The notes: generated by a model from the sequence alone, not told the origin. A stretch of DNA of 64,000 nt from an uncultured Sediminibacterium sp. (GCF_946481145.1 NZ_CAMLMJ010000018.1:1-64000), one strand, 5' to 3'. Positions 1 through 9,332 are shown, counted from the first letter of the stretch. Numbers and translations are program-made.

Positions 1-53
1 CCGCGACCTCCGCCGTGACAGGGCGGCATTCTAACCAACTGAACTACCGATCC
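1..53 (-). tRNA. tRNA-Asp (GTC), 3' part beyond window edge
   Basis: Read on the minus strand from position 53, the sequence gives a 7-nt acceptor strand (GGATCGG), TA, a D arm (GTTC AGTTGGTTA GAAT), and an anticodon arm CCGCC-CTGTCAC-GGCGG with anticodon GTC, followed by the variable loop AGGTC. The anticodon stem pairs perfectly over 5 bp. The T arm and the 3' acceptor strand lie outside the window, so only 53 of about 77 nt are visible. Identity as tRNA-Asp follows from the GTC anticodon. Confidence 0.93.
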
Positions 54-94
54 AAACCCTCGAAAACATCGTTTTCAGTCCGTTTTCGGGACGG

Positions 95-127
95 CAAAGA
101 TAAGGGTAAACAGTTTTCATAAACAAA
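95..127 (-). promoter_or_regulatory. Bacteroidota-type promoter of the tRNA-Asp
   Basis: On the minus strand a TTTG (124-127) is followed after 21 nt by TATCTTTG (95-102), which fits the Bacteroidota consensus TTTG-N19-21-TAnnTTTG. Transcription would start near 88-90, about 35 nt before the mature tRNA 5' end at 53. It is divergent to accA. The match is read by eye and not tested. Confidence 0.7.
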
Positions 128-179
128 TCTTTTCCAGAAAAAATATGAACCCCTAATTTTACCGCTCTAAACGATCATT

Positions 180-1157
180 ATGCCCCAATACCCAAACAGA
201 CAATTCCTTGATTTCGAGAATCCTATCAAGGAACTGTACGAACAAATTGAGGATACCAAAAAACTGGCCGAAAAGAACCCGAAAATAGATTATACCGCCA
301 CTCTCCAGCAGTTGGAGAACTCTATCCTTGAAAAAAGGAAAGAGATCACCCAACACCTCACCCCCTGGCAGCGTGTTCAGTTGAGTCGCCACCCTGACAG
401 GCCCTACACGCTGAAATACATTGATAAAATGTGTACGGACTTTGTTGAATTGCATGGCGATCGCAATTTCAAAGACGATAAAGCAATGGTTGGAGGATTC
501 GCCAAATTGGATGGCGAAACGGTCATGTTCATCGGGCAACAAAAAGGTACGAATACCAAACTACGTCAACTACGAAATTTCGGTATGGCAAATCCGGAAG
601 GCTACAGGAAAGCCCTGCGCTTAATGCGCCTGGCAGAGAAATTCAATAAGCCTATTGTTTGTCTGGTTGATACTCCCGGCGCATACCCTGGGCTTGAAGC
701 AGAAGAACGTGGACAAGGTGAAGCCATTGCTCGTAATATTTATGAAATGATTCGTCTGAAAGTTCCCGTTATCGTAGTAATCATTGGTGAAGGTGCGTCT
801 GGGGGGGCATTAGGTATAGGTGTTGGTGATAGAGTATTGATGATGGAAAACACCTGGTATACTGTAATATCACCCGAAAGTTGTAGTTCTATCTTGTGGC
901 GCAGCTGGGATAAAAAAGCAGTAGCTGCAGAGCAACTGCGTTTAACTGCTACAGATATGAAAGGCTTCGGACTGGTAGACGAAATTGTGCATGAACCTTT
1001 GGGTGGCGCTCACTGGGATTATACTGAAGCTGCTGAAATCCTGAAATCATACCTTGTAAAAACATTAGCAGAAATCAGAAACACCAACCCAACAGAGCGT
1101 ATCAACAATCGTATAGAGAAATATGGCAAGATGGGATTCTGGGAGGAAGCGGTATAG
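180..1157 (+). CDS. accA: Acetyl-CoA carboxylase carboxyltransferase, alpha subunit
   Basis: Cytosolic AccA, which with AccD moves carboxyl from carboxybiotin-BCCP to acetyl-CoA to make malonyl-CoA for fatty acid synthesis. The 325-residue length is normal for bacterial AccA. An N-terminal helical part ([13 protein letters not shown]) leads into the carboxyltransferase core with [17 protein letters not shown], the CoA-site segment [16 protein letters not shown] and the oxyanion region [17 protein letters not shown], all family hallmarks. The first ATG gives a start that matches the usual AccA N-terminus. No accD is in the window, which is common because the subunits are often unlinked. dapA follows 55 bp downstream on the same strand and may share the transcript, with a short repeat (1162-1182) between them. 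Confidence 0.97.
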   Translation: MPQYPNRQFLDFENPIKELYEQIEDTKKLAEKNPKIDYTATLQQLENSILEKRKEITQHLTPWQRVQLSRHPDRPYTLKYIDKMCTDFVELHGDRNFKDDKAMVGGFAKLDGETVMFIGQQKGTNTKLRQLRNFGMANPEGYRKALRLMRLAEKFNKPIVCLVDTPGAYPGLEAEERGQGEAIARNIYEMIRLKVPVIVVIIGEGASGGALGIGVGDRVLMMENTWYTVISPESCSSILWRSWDKKAVAAEQLRLTATDMKGFGLVDEIVHEPLGGAHWDYTEAAEILKSYLVKTLAEIRNTNPTERINNRIEKYGKMGFWEEAV

Positions 1158-1161
1158 CATT

Positions 1162-1182
1162 TAGTCCATGGACTATGGTCTA
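1162..1182. repeat. Short heptamer-phased inverted repeat (ATGGACT type)
   Basis: The 21-bp stretch TAGTCCATGGACTATGGTCTA lies just after the accA stop and reads as ATGGACT/ATGGTCT words with an inverted TAGTCC partner. The same words build the larger array at 24820-24869, so this looks like a minimal member of the intergenic repeat family seen throughout the window. A dapA start upstream of 1213 would have to translate through it. Confidence 0.55.
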
Positions 1183-1212
1183 AAAGGAATAAAAATAAAA
1201 ACAACCAAAACA

Positions 1213-2094
1213 ATGTCTTTAAGAACACAATTGAGCGGAACTGGAGTAGCATTGGTAACACCTTTTAAAAATGACCTTAGTGTAGATTTTGATGCACTGG
1301 GTAAGGTGATCGATGCTATGATTGATGGAGGTGTTGAATACCTCATCACTTTAGGTACAACAGGTGAAACACCAACCCTTGAGAAACAGGAGAAGAAGGA
1401 CATTGTTAACTATACTTTCGAAAAAGTAGCTGGTCGTGTACCCGTGGTAGTAGGTGTGGGTGGTAACAATACCCAAGAAGTAGTAAAGGACCTTGGATAT
1501 TTTCCCTTAGACAAAGCCGCCGCCGTTTTAAGTGCTGCACCTTATTATAATAAACCATCTCAGGAAGGTATTTTTCAGCATTATAAGGCAGTAGCGGAAG
1601 CCTCACCTAAACCTGTTATACTATACAATGTTCCAGGAAGAACAGGTCGTAATATGAGTGCAGCCACTACCCTGCGTTTGGCGCATGAAGTAGCCAATGT
1701 AGCAGGCATGAAGGAAGCCAGTGGAGATATGCTTCAGTGTATGGAAATACTACGCGACAAACCTGCAGATTTTCTGGTGGTTAGCGGCGATGATGCACTG
1801 GCGATGGCGCAAATAGCCTGTGGAATGGACGGCGTGATCAGCGTGGCTGCTAATGCCTTTCCTAAGCAATTTTCAGATATGGTTCGCGCGGCATTAAAGC
1901 AGGACATGACTACCGCAAAAGAATTAAACGACCCGCTGCTTAAAGCCTATGACCTGATGTTTGCAGAAAACAATCCGGCAGGGGTAAAAGCATTTATGTT
2001 TGAACAAGGACTCATTCAGAATGAAGTGCGCTTACCAGTAGTCCCGCTTAGCAGTGGTTACCACGCTGCGATTAAGCAATATTTAGGTAAATAA
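1213..2094 (+). CDS. dapA: 4-hydroxy-tetrahydrodipicolinate synthase
   Basis: Condenses pyruvate with aspartate semialdehyde in the lysine/diaminopimelate pathway. It is a class I aldolase TIM barrel of the DapA/NAL family. Visible motifs are GTGVALVTPF at the N-terminus, the substrate-binding GTTGETPTL (GTTGE), the catalytic-triad Tyr region YYNKPSQEG, and YNVPGRTG. The Schiff-base Lys is in GMKEASGD, followed by the SGDD segment. The frame is open from 1168, but the ATG at 1213 (MSLRTQLSG) is preferred: it gives the normal 293-residue length and avoids translating the 1162-1182 repeat. A clear intrinsic terminator follows at 2126-2154. Confidence 0.95.
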   Translation: MSLRTQLSGTGVALVTPFKNDLSVDFDALGKVIDAMIDGGVEYLITLGTTGETPTLEKQEKKDIVNYTFEKVAGRVPVVVGVGGNNTQEVVKDLGYFPLDKAAAVLSAAPYYNKPSQEGIFQHYKAVAEASPKPVILYNVPGRTGRNMSAATTLRLAHEVANVAGMKEASGDMLQCMEILRDKPADFLVVSGDDALAMAQIACGMDGVISVAANAFPKQFSDMVRAALKQDMTTAKELNDPLLKAYDLMFAENNPAGVKAFMFEQGLIQNEVRLPVVPLSSGYHAAIKQYLGK

Positions 2095-2125
2095 TTCTTA
2101 CATAATTTCAATCATACGCTCTCAT

Positions 2126-2154
2126 CAAGGCCCTTTTTGGGGCCTTGTTTTTTT
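2126..2154 (+). terminator. Rho-independent terminator after dapA
   Basis: An 8-bp stem CAAGGCCC / GGGCCTTG (2126-2133 and 2140-2147) with a T-rich 6-nt loop is followed directly by a run of T to 2154. It lies 31 bp after the dapA stop codon and fits a strong intrinsic terminator for the accA-dapA unit. Confidence 0.9.
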
Positions 2155-2317
2155 GGGAATATATTAAGACACGAAAAATATATCTAACTCTATTATTCAT
2201 TGAGGTAGGACTATCTCTTTCCCCCTAACCCATCAATAACCGCAAACACCGGGTTAATTCTCAGCACCTGTGCATGGGCATCTATTTTTATTTTCGGTTC
2301 AACAGACAATCCTTGTT

Positions 2318-3202
2318 ATGCGAGTTTACTTATTATTTAGCCTTGCTTTTTTAATATGCCTGAATGGTAATTCACAGGCAGAAAGAAAGAAATTGATTGA
2401 AAGCTTTCCAATGGCAGTAATTGCTTCTCCTCCTGCTGAACTTAAACTCGATTCTTTCTATAAAAAATATACCGACGCATTCGGCATACCCGTTGTTTCT
2501 TCCCAAAAAGTACCAGATGATGCCTTACTGGTAGCCCGTGATATCATCAATTATATGTTATTGAAAAGACCTGATATCAGAGCTGCTTTGGTGAAACAGG
2601 GAGCTCGTTTACTTATCATGGCTGAAACAGAAATGGAAACAGATTTACCGGAAAGAAGTAACTGGAAAAAACCTACCCGTGAAGACAGACGCCTCACTCC
2701 AGGAGAAAGAGACAACTATGATAAACCCGGAGGAATAGCCAGTATGAGCGATAAAGAATACTGGAATAAAAGAGCGCGCGGTATGGGCGGCACCATCACT
2801 TCCTGTGCTGAAGAAAATATATTAGGTTATGCAGGCACCCGCTATTATGGTGAGAATATTCTCGTTCATGAATTCAGTCATAATATCATGAGTGCCATGC
2901 GCGTGGCAGATACAGCCTTATTAAGCCGTATCAATAAGGCTTATTCAGCAGCGAAGGGAAAAGGCATGTACAAAGGCCAGTATGCTATTAACACAGTAGC
3001 AGAGTATTGGGCAGAAGGTACGCAATGGTGGTTCTGGTCGAACTATGAATTTTATGATGGAGACACCAGGATACAATCTCCCGATGATCTTAAAGCTTAT
3101 GATCCTGAATTATATGCCATACTGGAAGAAGTATATTGGGGACATCATATTCCAACTGATGTGTATTATGGGAAGAATGTTCGTCCAGCAAAAAGAAACT
3201 AA
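2318..3202 (+). CDS. Secreted protein with HExxH zinc-metallopeptidase motif
   Basis: Unrecognised family. A signal peptide (MRVYLLFSLAFLICLNGNSQA) points to the periplasm or outside. The motif HEFSH at residues 184-188 fits the gluzincin HExxH site, and E229 in VAEYWAEGTQ is a plausible third zinc ligand, though the spacing of 41 is longer than the usual ~20-30. W/Y-rich segments (EGTQWWFWSNYEFYDG) near the C-terminus suggest a ligand or carbohydrate-facing surface, which is inference. The frame is open from 2270; the ATG at 2318 is chosen because the signal peptide starts there. It stands alone between the dapA terminator and a repeat region and is convergent with the xylA-side genes. Function as a peptidase is inferred from the motif only. 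Confidence 0.6.
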   Translation: MRVYLLFSLAFLICLNGNSQAERKKLIESFPMAVIASPPAELKLDSFYKKYTDAFGIPVVSSQKVPDDALLVARDIINYMLLKRPDIRAALVKQGARLLIMAETEMETDLPERSNWKKPTREDRRLTPGERDNYDKPGGIASMSDKEYWNKRARGMGGTITSCAEENILGYAGTRYYGENILVHEFSHNIMSAMRVADTALLSRINKAYSAAKGKGMYKGQYAINTVAEYWAEGTQWWFWSNYEFYDGDTRIQSPDDLKAYDPELYAILEEVYWGHHIPTDVYYGKNVRPAKRN

Positions 3203-3275
3203 ATGAAGATTTTAAATATTATCAAATGGAACACGGATTATCAATTGCTTGTAGCTTCTAGCCACTAGTTGCTAG

Positions 3276-3698
3276 CCATTGCTGTCCGGGGAAAAATAGC
3301 ATTTTTCTCTTAAATACTTTTACAGCAACCATCTTGTCGCAGTTTGAAAATGGAACCCTTGCTTTTAAATAGTCTGTAACGATAACTTAAGCAATAAGTA
3401 AAATCGATCAGTCTGTTGTTCCAAATTGCATGTTACTCCCGGGCCGAATGGCCCCGTACCTGTTCCCAGACTCCATTGGCCTCTGCCTAAATCTGCTGCG
3501 CATGATTTAGGCTGTCTTTGCTACGCTCGACACCGACCCCAATGAGGTCTGTCCACAGGTACTGATTGTAGTCAATCTTTTTTATCTCCCCTAAATACCA
3601 GGCTTCTGTTTATTATATCGCTCAACAATTGCTTGCAGCTTGTGGCTCGTAGCTCATAGCTCACGGCTCATAGCCAAATTTTCCCCGGACAGCAATGG
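3276..3698. mobile_element. MITE-like element A with 20-bp perfect terminal inverted repeats
   Basis: CCATTGCTGTCCGGGGAAAA at 3276-3295 recurs as its exact reverse complement at 3679-3698. The 423-bp interior has no convincing gene but is highly folded: arms 3456-3479 and 3539-3562 pair over about 18 of 24 positions around an inner perfect 9-bp hairpin (3485-3493 / 3504-3512, GCCTAAATC). Heptamer-phased arrays flank or enter both ends (3241-3275 TAGCTTC/TAGCCAC words; 3629-3675 TAGCTCA words; 3699-3713). Related end sequences occur at 3889-3908 (18/20) and 60523-60542. No target-site duplication was evident. Confidence 0.55.
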
Positions 3699-3701
3699 TT
3701 G

Positions 3702-3908
3702 CTAGCTACTAGCTTTTTTTACTATTCGCTTAGTCATCCACGAGCATAAATAGGGTAATTATATATTTATTCTAAGCAGGATTTTCACAAAACAAATTTG
3801 CAAACCCAGATATTATCTGATAATAGCAGAAAACCTAAAACAAGCACCAATCAAGGCTAGCAGCTAGAGGCTAGAAGCTCGCAGCCTATTTTTCCAGGAC
3901 AGCAATGG
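3702..3908. repeat. Repeat element B, copy 1 (second copy inverted at 62434-62640)
   Basis: An AT-rich ~135-bp core sits between a CTAG-word array on the left (3702-3713) and GGCTAGCAGCTAGAGG-type heptamers on the right (3855-3886), ending in TTTTTCCAGGACAGCAATGG (3889-3908), which is close to the terminal repeat of element A. Positions 3747-3902 align over about 157 bp with the reverse complement of 62434-62591 at an estimated 80 percent identity or more, including the right-hand array and the TGTC end. It abuts the stop codon of the small gene at 3912. Confidence 0.7.
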
Positions 3909-3911
3909 CTC

Positions 3912-4124
3912 TCAACCCGACACACTCTTCTTTGCTTCTTTCAATTGCTTATTCATATAAGCATAGGCTTTGCTAATGAGTTTGCTATAAGAAGCATCTT
4001 CGAATGTCATCGCATTACCCGATTCTTTATGATATAGGTTTAATACCATTACCCCCAGATCATTCATGGAAAGATCGAAGTGATAATATTGGAGTATCGC
4101 TTTCAGTTTTGTGGTATTCCGCAT
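3912..4124 (-). CDS. Small uncharacterised protein, last gene of the xylB-xylA-uxuA group
   Basis: A 70-residue soluble protein with no signal peptide or membrane segment (MRNTTKLKAILQYYHF...). It is rich in hydrophobic-polar alternation, ends in a Lys-rich helix (YMNKQLKEAKKS), and has the segment MTFEDASYSKLISKAYAYM. It starts only 17 bp after the uxuA stop, so it is probably co-transcribed. The composition and the operon spacing support a real gene. No function can be assigned from sequence. Repeat element B ends 3 bp beyond its stop codon. Confidence 0.6.
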   Translation of the reverse strand: MRNTTKLKAILQYYHFDLSMNDLGVMVLNLYHKESGNAMTFEDASYSKLISKAYAYMNKQLKEAKKSVSG

Positions 4125-4141
4125 AATGACCTTTCCTTATG

Positions 4142-5311
4142 CTAAGCTTGCATTGATTTATGAATAGCATATTCCACACCCCGCAATTCCGCCAGCGATT
4201 TTAATCTGCCAATAGCTGAATACCCCGGATAGGTGGTTTTCTGCAGATCGTCGAGCATCTGATGTCCATGATCAGGGCGCATAGGTATAGCAATATTTCT
4301 ACGTTGTTGAATTTTTAAAACTTCACTGATTACTTCATACATATCCGTATCTCCTTCCAAATGGGCAGCTTCGTAAAAATTACCCGCCACATCTCTCTTG
4401 GTATTACGAAGGTGAAGGAAATGAATGCGATCACTAAAACGTTTCAACATGGCAACGATATTATTGTCTGCACGTGCACCATACGAACCGGTACAAAAAC
4501 AAAGTCCATTAGCAGGCAAATCAACAGCAGAAAGAATAAATGCCGCATCTGACTCAGTGCTAACAATCCTGGGCAATCCCAATACCGGATATGGAGGATC
4601 ATCAGGATGAATAGCCATTTTAACACCTGCAGCTTCTGCTACAGGTACCACTTCTTTCAAAAAGTATACAAGGTGTCCCCTGAGTTTATCTGTATTGATT
4701 CCCTGGTACTTTTTCAGTTCCGTCAATACCTGTTCAGCAGTAAATGCATCATCACTACCGGGTAATCCAAGCAAAAGGTTCCTGAATAATTTATCCTTTT
4801 CCGCCTCACTCATAGATTGAAGCAATGCTAATGCGGCGTCTTGGTCTTCCTGGGCATGTTCTTCAGCAGCACCGGGTCTTTTCAGCAGATAAAGATCAAA
4901 AGCAATAAAAGCGAGTCGGTTAAAGTACAAGGCCTTGCTTCCATCTTTCATTGTATAAGCAATATCTGTTCTTAACCAGTCCAGCACCGGCATAAAATTA
5001 TAGGTTACCACCTGTATACCGCATGCAGCAAGGTTTTGAAGGCTTACTTTATAATTTTCTATGTGTAACAGGTAGTCACCGGTTTGTCTTTTAATATCAT
5101 CACTCACCGGTAAGCTTTCAACAACTGTCCAGCTCATACCTGCCGATTCAACAAGCTCAATTCTTTTTTTGATTTCTTCAACTGTCCATATATCACCTAC
5201 TGGAATATGGTGCAAAGCGGTTACTACTCCTGCACAACCGGCTTGTCTGATATCAGATAGTTTTACCACATCGTGTGGTCCGTACCATCGCATTGTCTGG
5301 TGCATCAACAT
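4142..5311 (-). CDS. uxuA: Mannonate dehydratase
   Basis: Cytosolic UxuA dehydrates D-mannonate to 2-keto-3-deoxygluconate in hexuronate breakdown, the fate of glucuronic acid released from xylan by the GH67/GH115 enzymes nearby. It is a TIM-barrel protein of 389 residues (family ~390). The N-terminal [33 protein letters not shown], the metal-site segment [25 protein letters not shown] and the C-terminal [12 protein letters not shown] are all typical. The start could equally be the ATG at 5305 ([10 protein letters not shown]), which aligns better with the E. coli N-terminus. It lies 89 bp downstream of xylA, with a hairpin terminator between. The partner steps UxaC and the later KDG enzymes are not in the window. 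Confidence 0.95.
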   Translation of the reverse strand: MLMHQTMRWYGPHDVVKLSDIRQAGCAGVVTALHHIPVGDIWTVEEIKKRIELVESAGMSWTVVESLPVSDDIKRQTGDYLLHIENYKVSLQNLAACGIQVVTYNFMPVLDWLRTDIAYTMKDGSKALYFNRLAFIAFDLYLLKRPGAAEEHAQEDQDAALALLQSMSEAEKDKLFRNLLLGLPGSDDAFTAEQVLTELKKYQGINTDKLRGHLVYFLKEVVPVAEAAGVKMAIHPDDPPYPVLGLPRIVSTESDAAFILSAVDLPANGLCFCTGSYGARADNNIVAMLKRFSDRIHFLHLRNTKRDVAGNFYEAAHLEGDTDMYEVISEVLKIQQRRNIAIPMRPDHGHQMLDDLQKTTYPGYSAIGRLKSLAELRGVEYAIHKSMQA

Positions 5312-5325
5312 ATACTAGCATTAGG

Positions 5326-5371
5326 TTCAATAAAATAAAAGATGCGGCTGAAGTAAATCTCCAACCGCATC
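5326..5371 (-). terminator. Intercistronic terminator between xylA and uxuA
   Basis: On the minus strand GATGCGG (5365-5371) pairs with CCGCATC (5341-5347), and the stem is followed by a T-rich tail TTTTATTTTATT (5340 down to about 5326). It lies directly after the xylA stop at 5401. It would reduce transcription into uxuA, so uxuA either depends on read-through or has its own start in the short gap. Confidence 0.65.
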
Positions 5372-5400
5372 AGGGTTTAGGTTTATGATTACTTCAGCAG

Positions 5401-6729
5401 TTAAATATAACGATTGATCAGGTTTTCCAGGTATTCCTGTTTACCGCTTGCAGTTGCAGGTTCTCCTTTGGAAACAGCATAGTTCCTGAGATCTTCCAGT
5501 GAAAGTTTACCTTCTTCAAAGGCTTTACCTTCTCCTCCATCAAAAGAAGCATACCGGGCTGTTCTGATTTTTTTGTAATCTGACAGGTTCAATACTTTAT
5601 CTGCCACGATTAATGCACGGGCAAAAGTATCAATACCACCAATATGTGCATGGAAGAGGTCTTCTGCATCTGTGCTGTTTCTGCGGATCTTGGCATCAAA
5701 GTTAATACCACCACCACCGAAACCGCCGGCTTCTACAATCACCAGCATTGCTTCAGCCAGTTCATTAATATTGTTAGGGAACTGATCTGTATCCCATCCA
5801 TTCTGGTAATCGCCTCTGTTAGCATCGATTGAACCAAGCATGCCTGCATCAGCAGCTGTTTGTAACTCATGCTGGAAAGTATGCCCCGCTAATGTAGCGT
5901 GGTTTACTTCAATATTCAATTTGAAATCGTTTAGGAGATCAAACTGGCGAAGGAAACCAATAACAGTTTCACTATCATAATCATACTGGTGTTTACTTGG
6001 TTCACAAGGCTTAGGCTCAATAAAGAAAGTACCCTTAAAGCCATTCCTGCGTGCATAATCTTTTGCAGTGTGAAGGAACCTGGCCAGGTGTTCTTTTTCG
6101 CGTTTCATATCGGTATTGAGCAGACTCATATACCCTTCACGCCCCCCCCAGAACACATAGTTCTGTCCACCAAGTGCCATAGTAGCATCCAATGCTGCTT
6201 TCACCTGTGCACCACCATGTGCCAGTACATGGAAGTCTGGATTGGTTGCTGCACCATTCATATAACGTCTGTTAGAAAAAAGGTTAGCTGTTCCCCATAA
6301 AAGTTGGATACCGCTGGCCGCTTGTTTTTCTCCGAGGTAAGCAGTTATTGCCTGTAAACGACGTTCATTTTCTGCTACATCATTACCATAATCAACCACA
6401 TCAACATCATGAAAACAATAAAATGGAAGTCCCATTTTAGTCATGAATTCAAATGCAGCATCGGCTTTATCTTTTGCACGTGCAACAGGATCTGATTGAC
6501 GATCCCATGGAAAAATATGGGTAGGCTCGCCGAAAGGATCAGCTCCGCTTCCACAGAAGCTATGCCAGTAGGCGCACGCGAAACGCAACCATTCTTTCAT
6601 GGTTTTACCCGCAACTACTTTATTCTCATCGTACCACCGATATGCTAATGGGTTATCAGAATCTACACCCTCATACCTGATCTGGCCGATCCCCTTAAAA
6701 TATTCCTGTTGACCTAATACGATTGACAT
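5401..6729 (-). CDS. xylA: Xylose isomerase
   Basis: Converts D-xylose to D-xylulose in the cytosol. At 442 residues it is the long, class II type common in Bacteroidota. Visible active-site segments are [10 protein letters not shown] (catalytic His-Asp pair), [25 protein letters not shown] (metal-ligand Glu and Lys), [14 protein letters not shown] (metal-ligand Glu and His) and GSIDANRGD (metal-ligand Asp). The start [11 protein letters not shown] matches the family N-terminus. xylB lies 36 bp upstream on the same strand. It receives xylose from the GH3/GH43 xylosidases of the divergent cluster. Confidence 0.98.
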   Translation of the reverse strand: MSIVLGQQEYFKGIGQIRYEGVDSDNPLAYRWYDENKVVAGKTMKEWLRFACAYWHSFCGSGADPFGEPTHIFPWDRQSDPVARAKDKADAAFEFMTKMGLPFYCFHDVDVVDYGNDVAENERRLQAITAYLGEKQAASGIQLLWGTANLFSNRRYMNGAATNPDFHVLAHGGAQVKAALDATMALGGQNYVFWGGREGYMSLLNTDMKREKEHLARFLHTAKDYARRNGFKGTFFIEPKPCEPSKHQYDYDSETVIGFLRQFDLLNDFKLNIEVNHATLAGHTFQHELQTAADAGMLGSIDANRGDYQNGWDTDQFPNNINELAEAMLVIVEAGGFGGGGINFDAKIRRNSTDAEDLFHAHIGGIDTFARALIVADKVLNLSDYKKIRTARYASFDGGEGKAFEEGKLSLEDLRNYAVSKGEPATASGKQEYLENLINRYI

Positions 6730-6765
6730 AATCTTAAAATATAAATATTTGAAACAATAAAATAA

Positions 6766-8277
6766 TTAACTAACTAAAACGGTTTCCGTATGCTTCAATA
6801 ACTGAAGCCTGTTTTCCAATGATGCTTTCCATGCTGCATATCTCTCTTCATAAAGAGAAGTATGTGCAGGATGAATTGTACCAACTGGTTTGCGGCCTGC
6901 TGCTGCTTCAGCAGTATTGGCAAAGATACCTGCGCCTAAACCGGCGCCGATAGCAGCACCAAAACTTCCATCGCCCTCATAATATTCAACAGATACCTGG
7001 TTAACACCAGCAAAGGCTTTTGCAAATACATCACTCAGGAATAAATTGGCTTTTGATGCCCTTACCACCTGTGGATTCATGCCATTCTCACGCATGATAT
7101 CAAGACCATAACGGAAAGAATAAGCAATACCTTCCTGTACCGCACGCACCAGGTGGGCACTTCCATGAATATTCAAATCTATCTGCTCAAAGTGAGCACC
7201 AACAATCTGGTTGTTCAGCATGCGTTCTGCACCGTTTCCAAAAGGAATAGCCAGTAACCCATCAGCTCCGATAGGAACTGCTGCTGCTGCTTCATTCAGT
7301 GTTGCATAAGATTGTCCGCTACCGGTAATTGTTTTGATCCATCTGTTGAATATACCTGTGCCATTGATACAAAGCAGAATACCAATTCTCCTATGTATCT
7401 CTGTATGATTTACGTGAGCAAAGCTGTTGATCCTGGAATAAGGATCATAACCCAGTTCATCACTAACGCCATAAATAACACCTGAAGTACCAGCAGTTGC
7501 TGCAACTTCACCAGGTTCCATAACATTCAGTGAAAGCGCATTATTTGGCTGATCTCCTGCTTTATAAGCCACAGGAATTCCTGCTTTCAGGGAAAGTCTG
7601 TTCGCAACGGATTCTTTCAGAAAACCATGCGGAGCAAATAAAGGCTGAATGGTTGGAATGAGGGAGCTATCAAATCCATAATAAGAAAGTATATCAGCAG
7701 AAATTGCTTCTTTCCTGAAATCCCAGAATATACCTTCTGATAATGCGGAGTTGGTAGTAGTAATGTCGCCCGTCATCTTAAAGGAGATAAAATCTCCGGG
7801 CAACATCATTTTATCAATCTTTTCAAAAATTGCGGGTTCATGCTCTTTAACCCAGGCTAATTTACTTGCAGTAAAATTTCCGGGCGAATTAAGCAGGGTA
7901 CTAAGACAGAAGTCGTGCCCCATATGCTCAAAAGCCTTATTACCAATTTCAACTGCCCTGCTATCGCACCAGATGATTGCATTACGTAATACATGTCCAT
8001 CTTTATCCAGCAGAACCAGTCCGTGCATCTGATAAGCAATCCCTATTGAAGCAATATCCAGAGGGTTATAGTTTCCGGTTGCATTACACTTAAGTATAGC
8101 CTGTTTTACATACTCCCACCATTGATCAGGACTTTGTTCAGCCCAGCCGGGATGGGGTGCGATGATTTCTGCTTCTGTTTCAGGAAACTGCGCAGATGCC
8201 ACACATTGATGCGTAGCGGCATCGACGACTGAAACCTTTACAGAAGAAGTTCCTACATCTATACCAAGTAATAACAT
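6766..8277 (-). CDS. xylB: Xylulokinase
   Basis: FGGY-family sugar kinase, 503 residues, which phosphorylates D-xylulose to xylulose 5-phosphate for the pentose phosphate pathway. The N-terminal ATPase fold starts LLGIDVGTSSVKVSVVD. IAYQMHGLVLLD and the catalytic-Asp segment AGDQPNNAL fit xylulokinases, as does the phosphate loop ATAGTSGVIYG. First gene of the minus-strand unit xylB-xylA-uxuA-small gene. Its start lies about 630 nt from the nearest candidate promoter/operator (8904-8921), with a terminator in between, which suggests regulation in the leader. Confidence 0.96.
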   Translation of the reverse strand: MLLLGIDVGTSSVKVSVVDAATHQCVASAQFPETEAEIIAPHPGWAEQSPDQWWEYVKQAILKCNATGNYNPLDIASIGIAYQMHGLVLLDKDGHVLRNAIIWCDSRAVEIGNKAFEHMGHDFCLSTLLNSPGNFTASKLAWVKEHEPAIFEKIDKMMLPGDFISFKMTGDITTTNSALSEGIFWDFRKEAISADILSYYGFDSSLIPTIQPLFAPHGFLKESVANRLSLKAGIPVAYKAGDQPNNALSLNVMEPGEVAATAGTSGVIYGVSDELGYDPYSRINSFAHVNHTEIHRRIGILLCINGTGIFNRWIKTITGSGQSYATLNEAAAAVPIGADGLLAIPFGNGAERMLNNQIVGAHFEQIDLNIHGSAHLVRAVQEGIAYSFRYGLDIMRENGMNPQVVRASKANLFLSDVFAKAFAGVNQVSVEYYEGDGSFGAAIGAGLGAGIFANTAEAAAGRKPVGTIHPAHTSLYEERYAAWKASLENRLQLLKHTETVLVS

Positions 8278-8463
8278 TCCGTCAATAATTATTAATGATC
8301 AAGATACTCTAAACCAGGGAGGGTGTGGCAGGTCATTCTTCCTTATTTACCAAACAAGCCAATTTTTGCCGGAATACCTGACAGTGACATGGCTGATTCT
8401 TCGAAATCTGGTCGAAATCTGCTTCTACCCGCATCTTTACAGCCTGTATTACCTGGAAGGAAC

Positions 8464-8504
8464 TAAAAAAAGCAAGGAGAGTAAAACGCCAAACTCCCCT
8501 TGCT
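8464..8504 (-). terminator. Early terminator in the xylB leader region
   Basis: On the minus strand AGCAAGGGGAGT (8493-8504) pairs with ACTCTCCTTGCT (8471-8482) over 12 positions with one mismatch and a 10-nt loop, followed by TTTTTTA (8470-8464). It points toward xylB and lies about 190 nt before its start codon. Any transcript started upstream must pass it, so it is either an attenuator or the end of a short RNA made from about 8900 to 8464. Confidence 0.75.
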
Positions 8505-8907
8505 ACGTCGGTCAATAACAAGCAAACCACTCTTGAAACCAACCATAATGACGTTTAATAACCAACCCGGTTCCTTTGAACCGATACCATCCAATTCCAC
8601 TTTCAGTGCTTCGCTGAATAGAATAGAACGGGATGAGATCTATAATACATACTGTATCAGACATTATTATTGGGTAATGAGAATTGCCCAAGCTGAAAAC
8701 CAACTTGAAAGGCTTTATAGGCCCTTGGTAACAAAACAGCAGAAATTGACGGTACGGAGATACGGAGAAGGTGACTGTTCATTTTAGTTGAACAGAAATG
8801 ATTAGAACGTAGTTTCCACATTCTCATATAACAGCAAGCAATTTCAAACATAATTTGACCGGTTATTCCATCATCCGAAAACGAATATAAGAGAAAATCT
8901 CAAAAAA

Positions 8908-8921
8908 TGTAACCGATTGCA
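8908..8921. promoter_or_regulatory. cre-like operator for a LacI-family regulator, site 1
   Basis: TGTAACCGATTGCA agrees with the LacI/CcpA-type consensus TGWAANCGNTNWCA at 13 of 14 positions. Its core AACCGATTGCAAT (8911-8923) recurs exactly at 9322-9334. On the minus strand it overlaps a possible -7 box TACATTTT (8904-8911) that has TTTT 21 nt upstream, so binding could block transcription toward xylB. The assignment to the adjacent LacI protein is inference. Confidence 0.6.
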
Positions 8922-9318
8922 ATTTTTTTACTAAAAATTATCTCCCCGAGCACCCGTTGAAGGGCTTCCCTTTGGTAACCTGCCTGACTTTAACGGATAA
9001 ATAGCCAAAAATTCCCGCTGAACACTTTGCAGATAAAAAACCAAATCGCCTTTTGATATATTAAAATATGTCAAGTGATATATCCCGCTCAAAACTACCT
9101 CAAACCGCTATTAGTATGGCCTGTTATACAGAATATAAAGCCTGTTTACGCCAAAAGAAGCACTTTCTATTTTAACTTAACACCTACTAATTTTCCTTTA
9201 TTTAAAGTTAATTCAGGAAAAATGACAAAACTGCTCTTGTGCCCATTTTAACGTTTAACGGCCGCTGGAATAACCACAAAAACTAAAATTTGATTTTAAT
9301 TATTTTTTGCGATTTTTA

Positions 9319-9332
9319 TACAACCGATTGCA
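9319..9332. promoter_or_regulatory. cre-like operator, site 2, abutting the regulator start codon
   Basis: TACAACCGATTGCA shares the core AACCGATTGCAAT with site 1 and ends directly at the ATG of the LacI-type gene (9335). This position fits autoregulation and control of the plus-strand xylan cluster that follows it. Confidence 0.6.

Noticed and set aside
1168..1212. Upstream start for dapA at 1168
   Set aside because: It would translate part of the 1162-1182 repeat and add 15 residues absent from the family; the ATG at 1213 gives the standard N-terminus.
3276..3908. Insertion sequence with transposase
   Set aside because: No open frame of transposase size or motif lies between the terminal repeats; at most it is a non-autonomous element.
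8500..8787. 95-codon open frame between xylB and the regulator
   Set aside because: No recognisable motif, its start overlaps the minus-strand terminator, and it is a lone short frame. A real small gene cannot be excluded, but the sequence gives no support.
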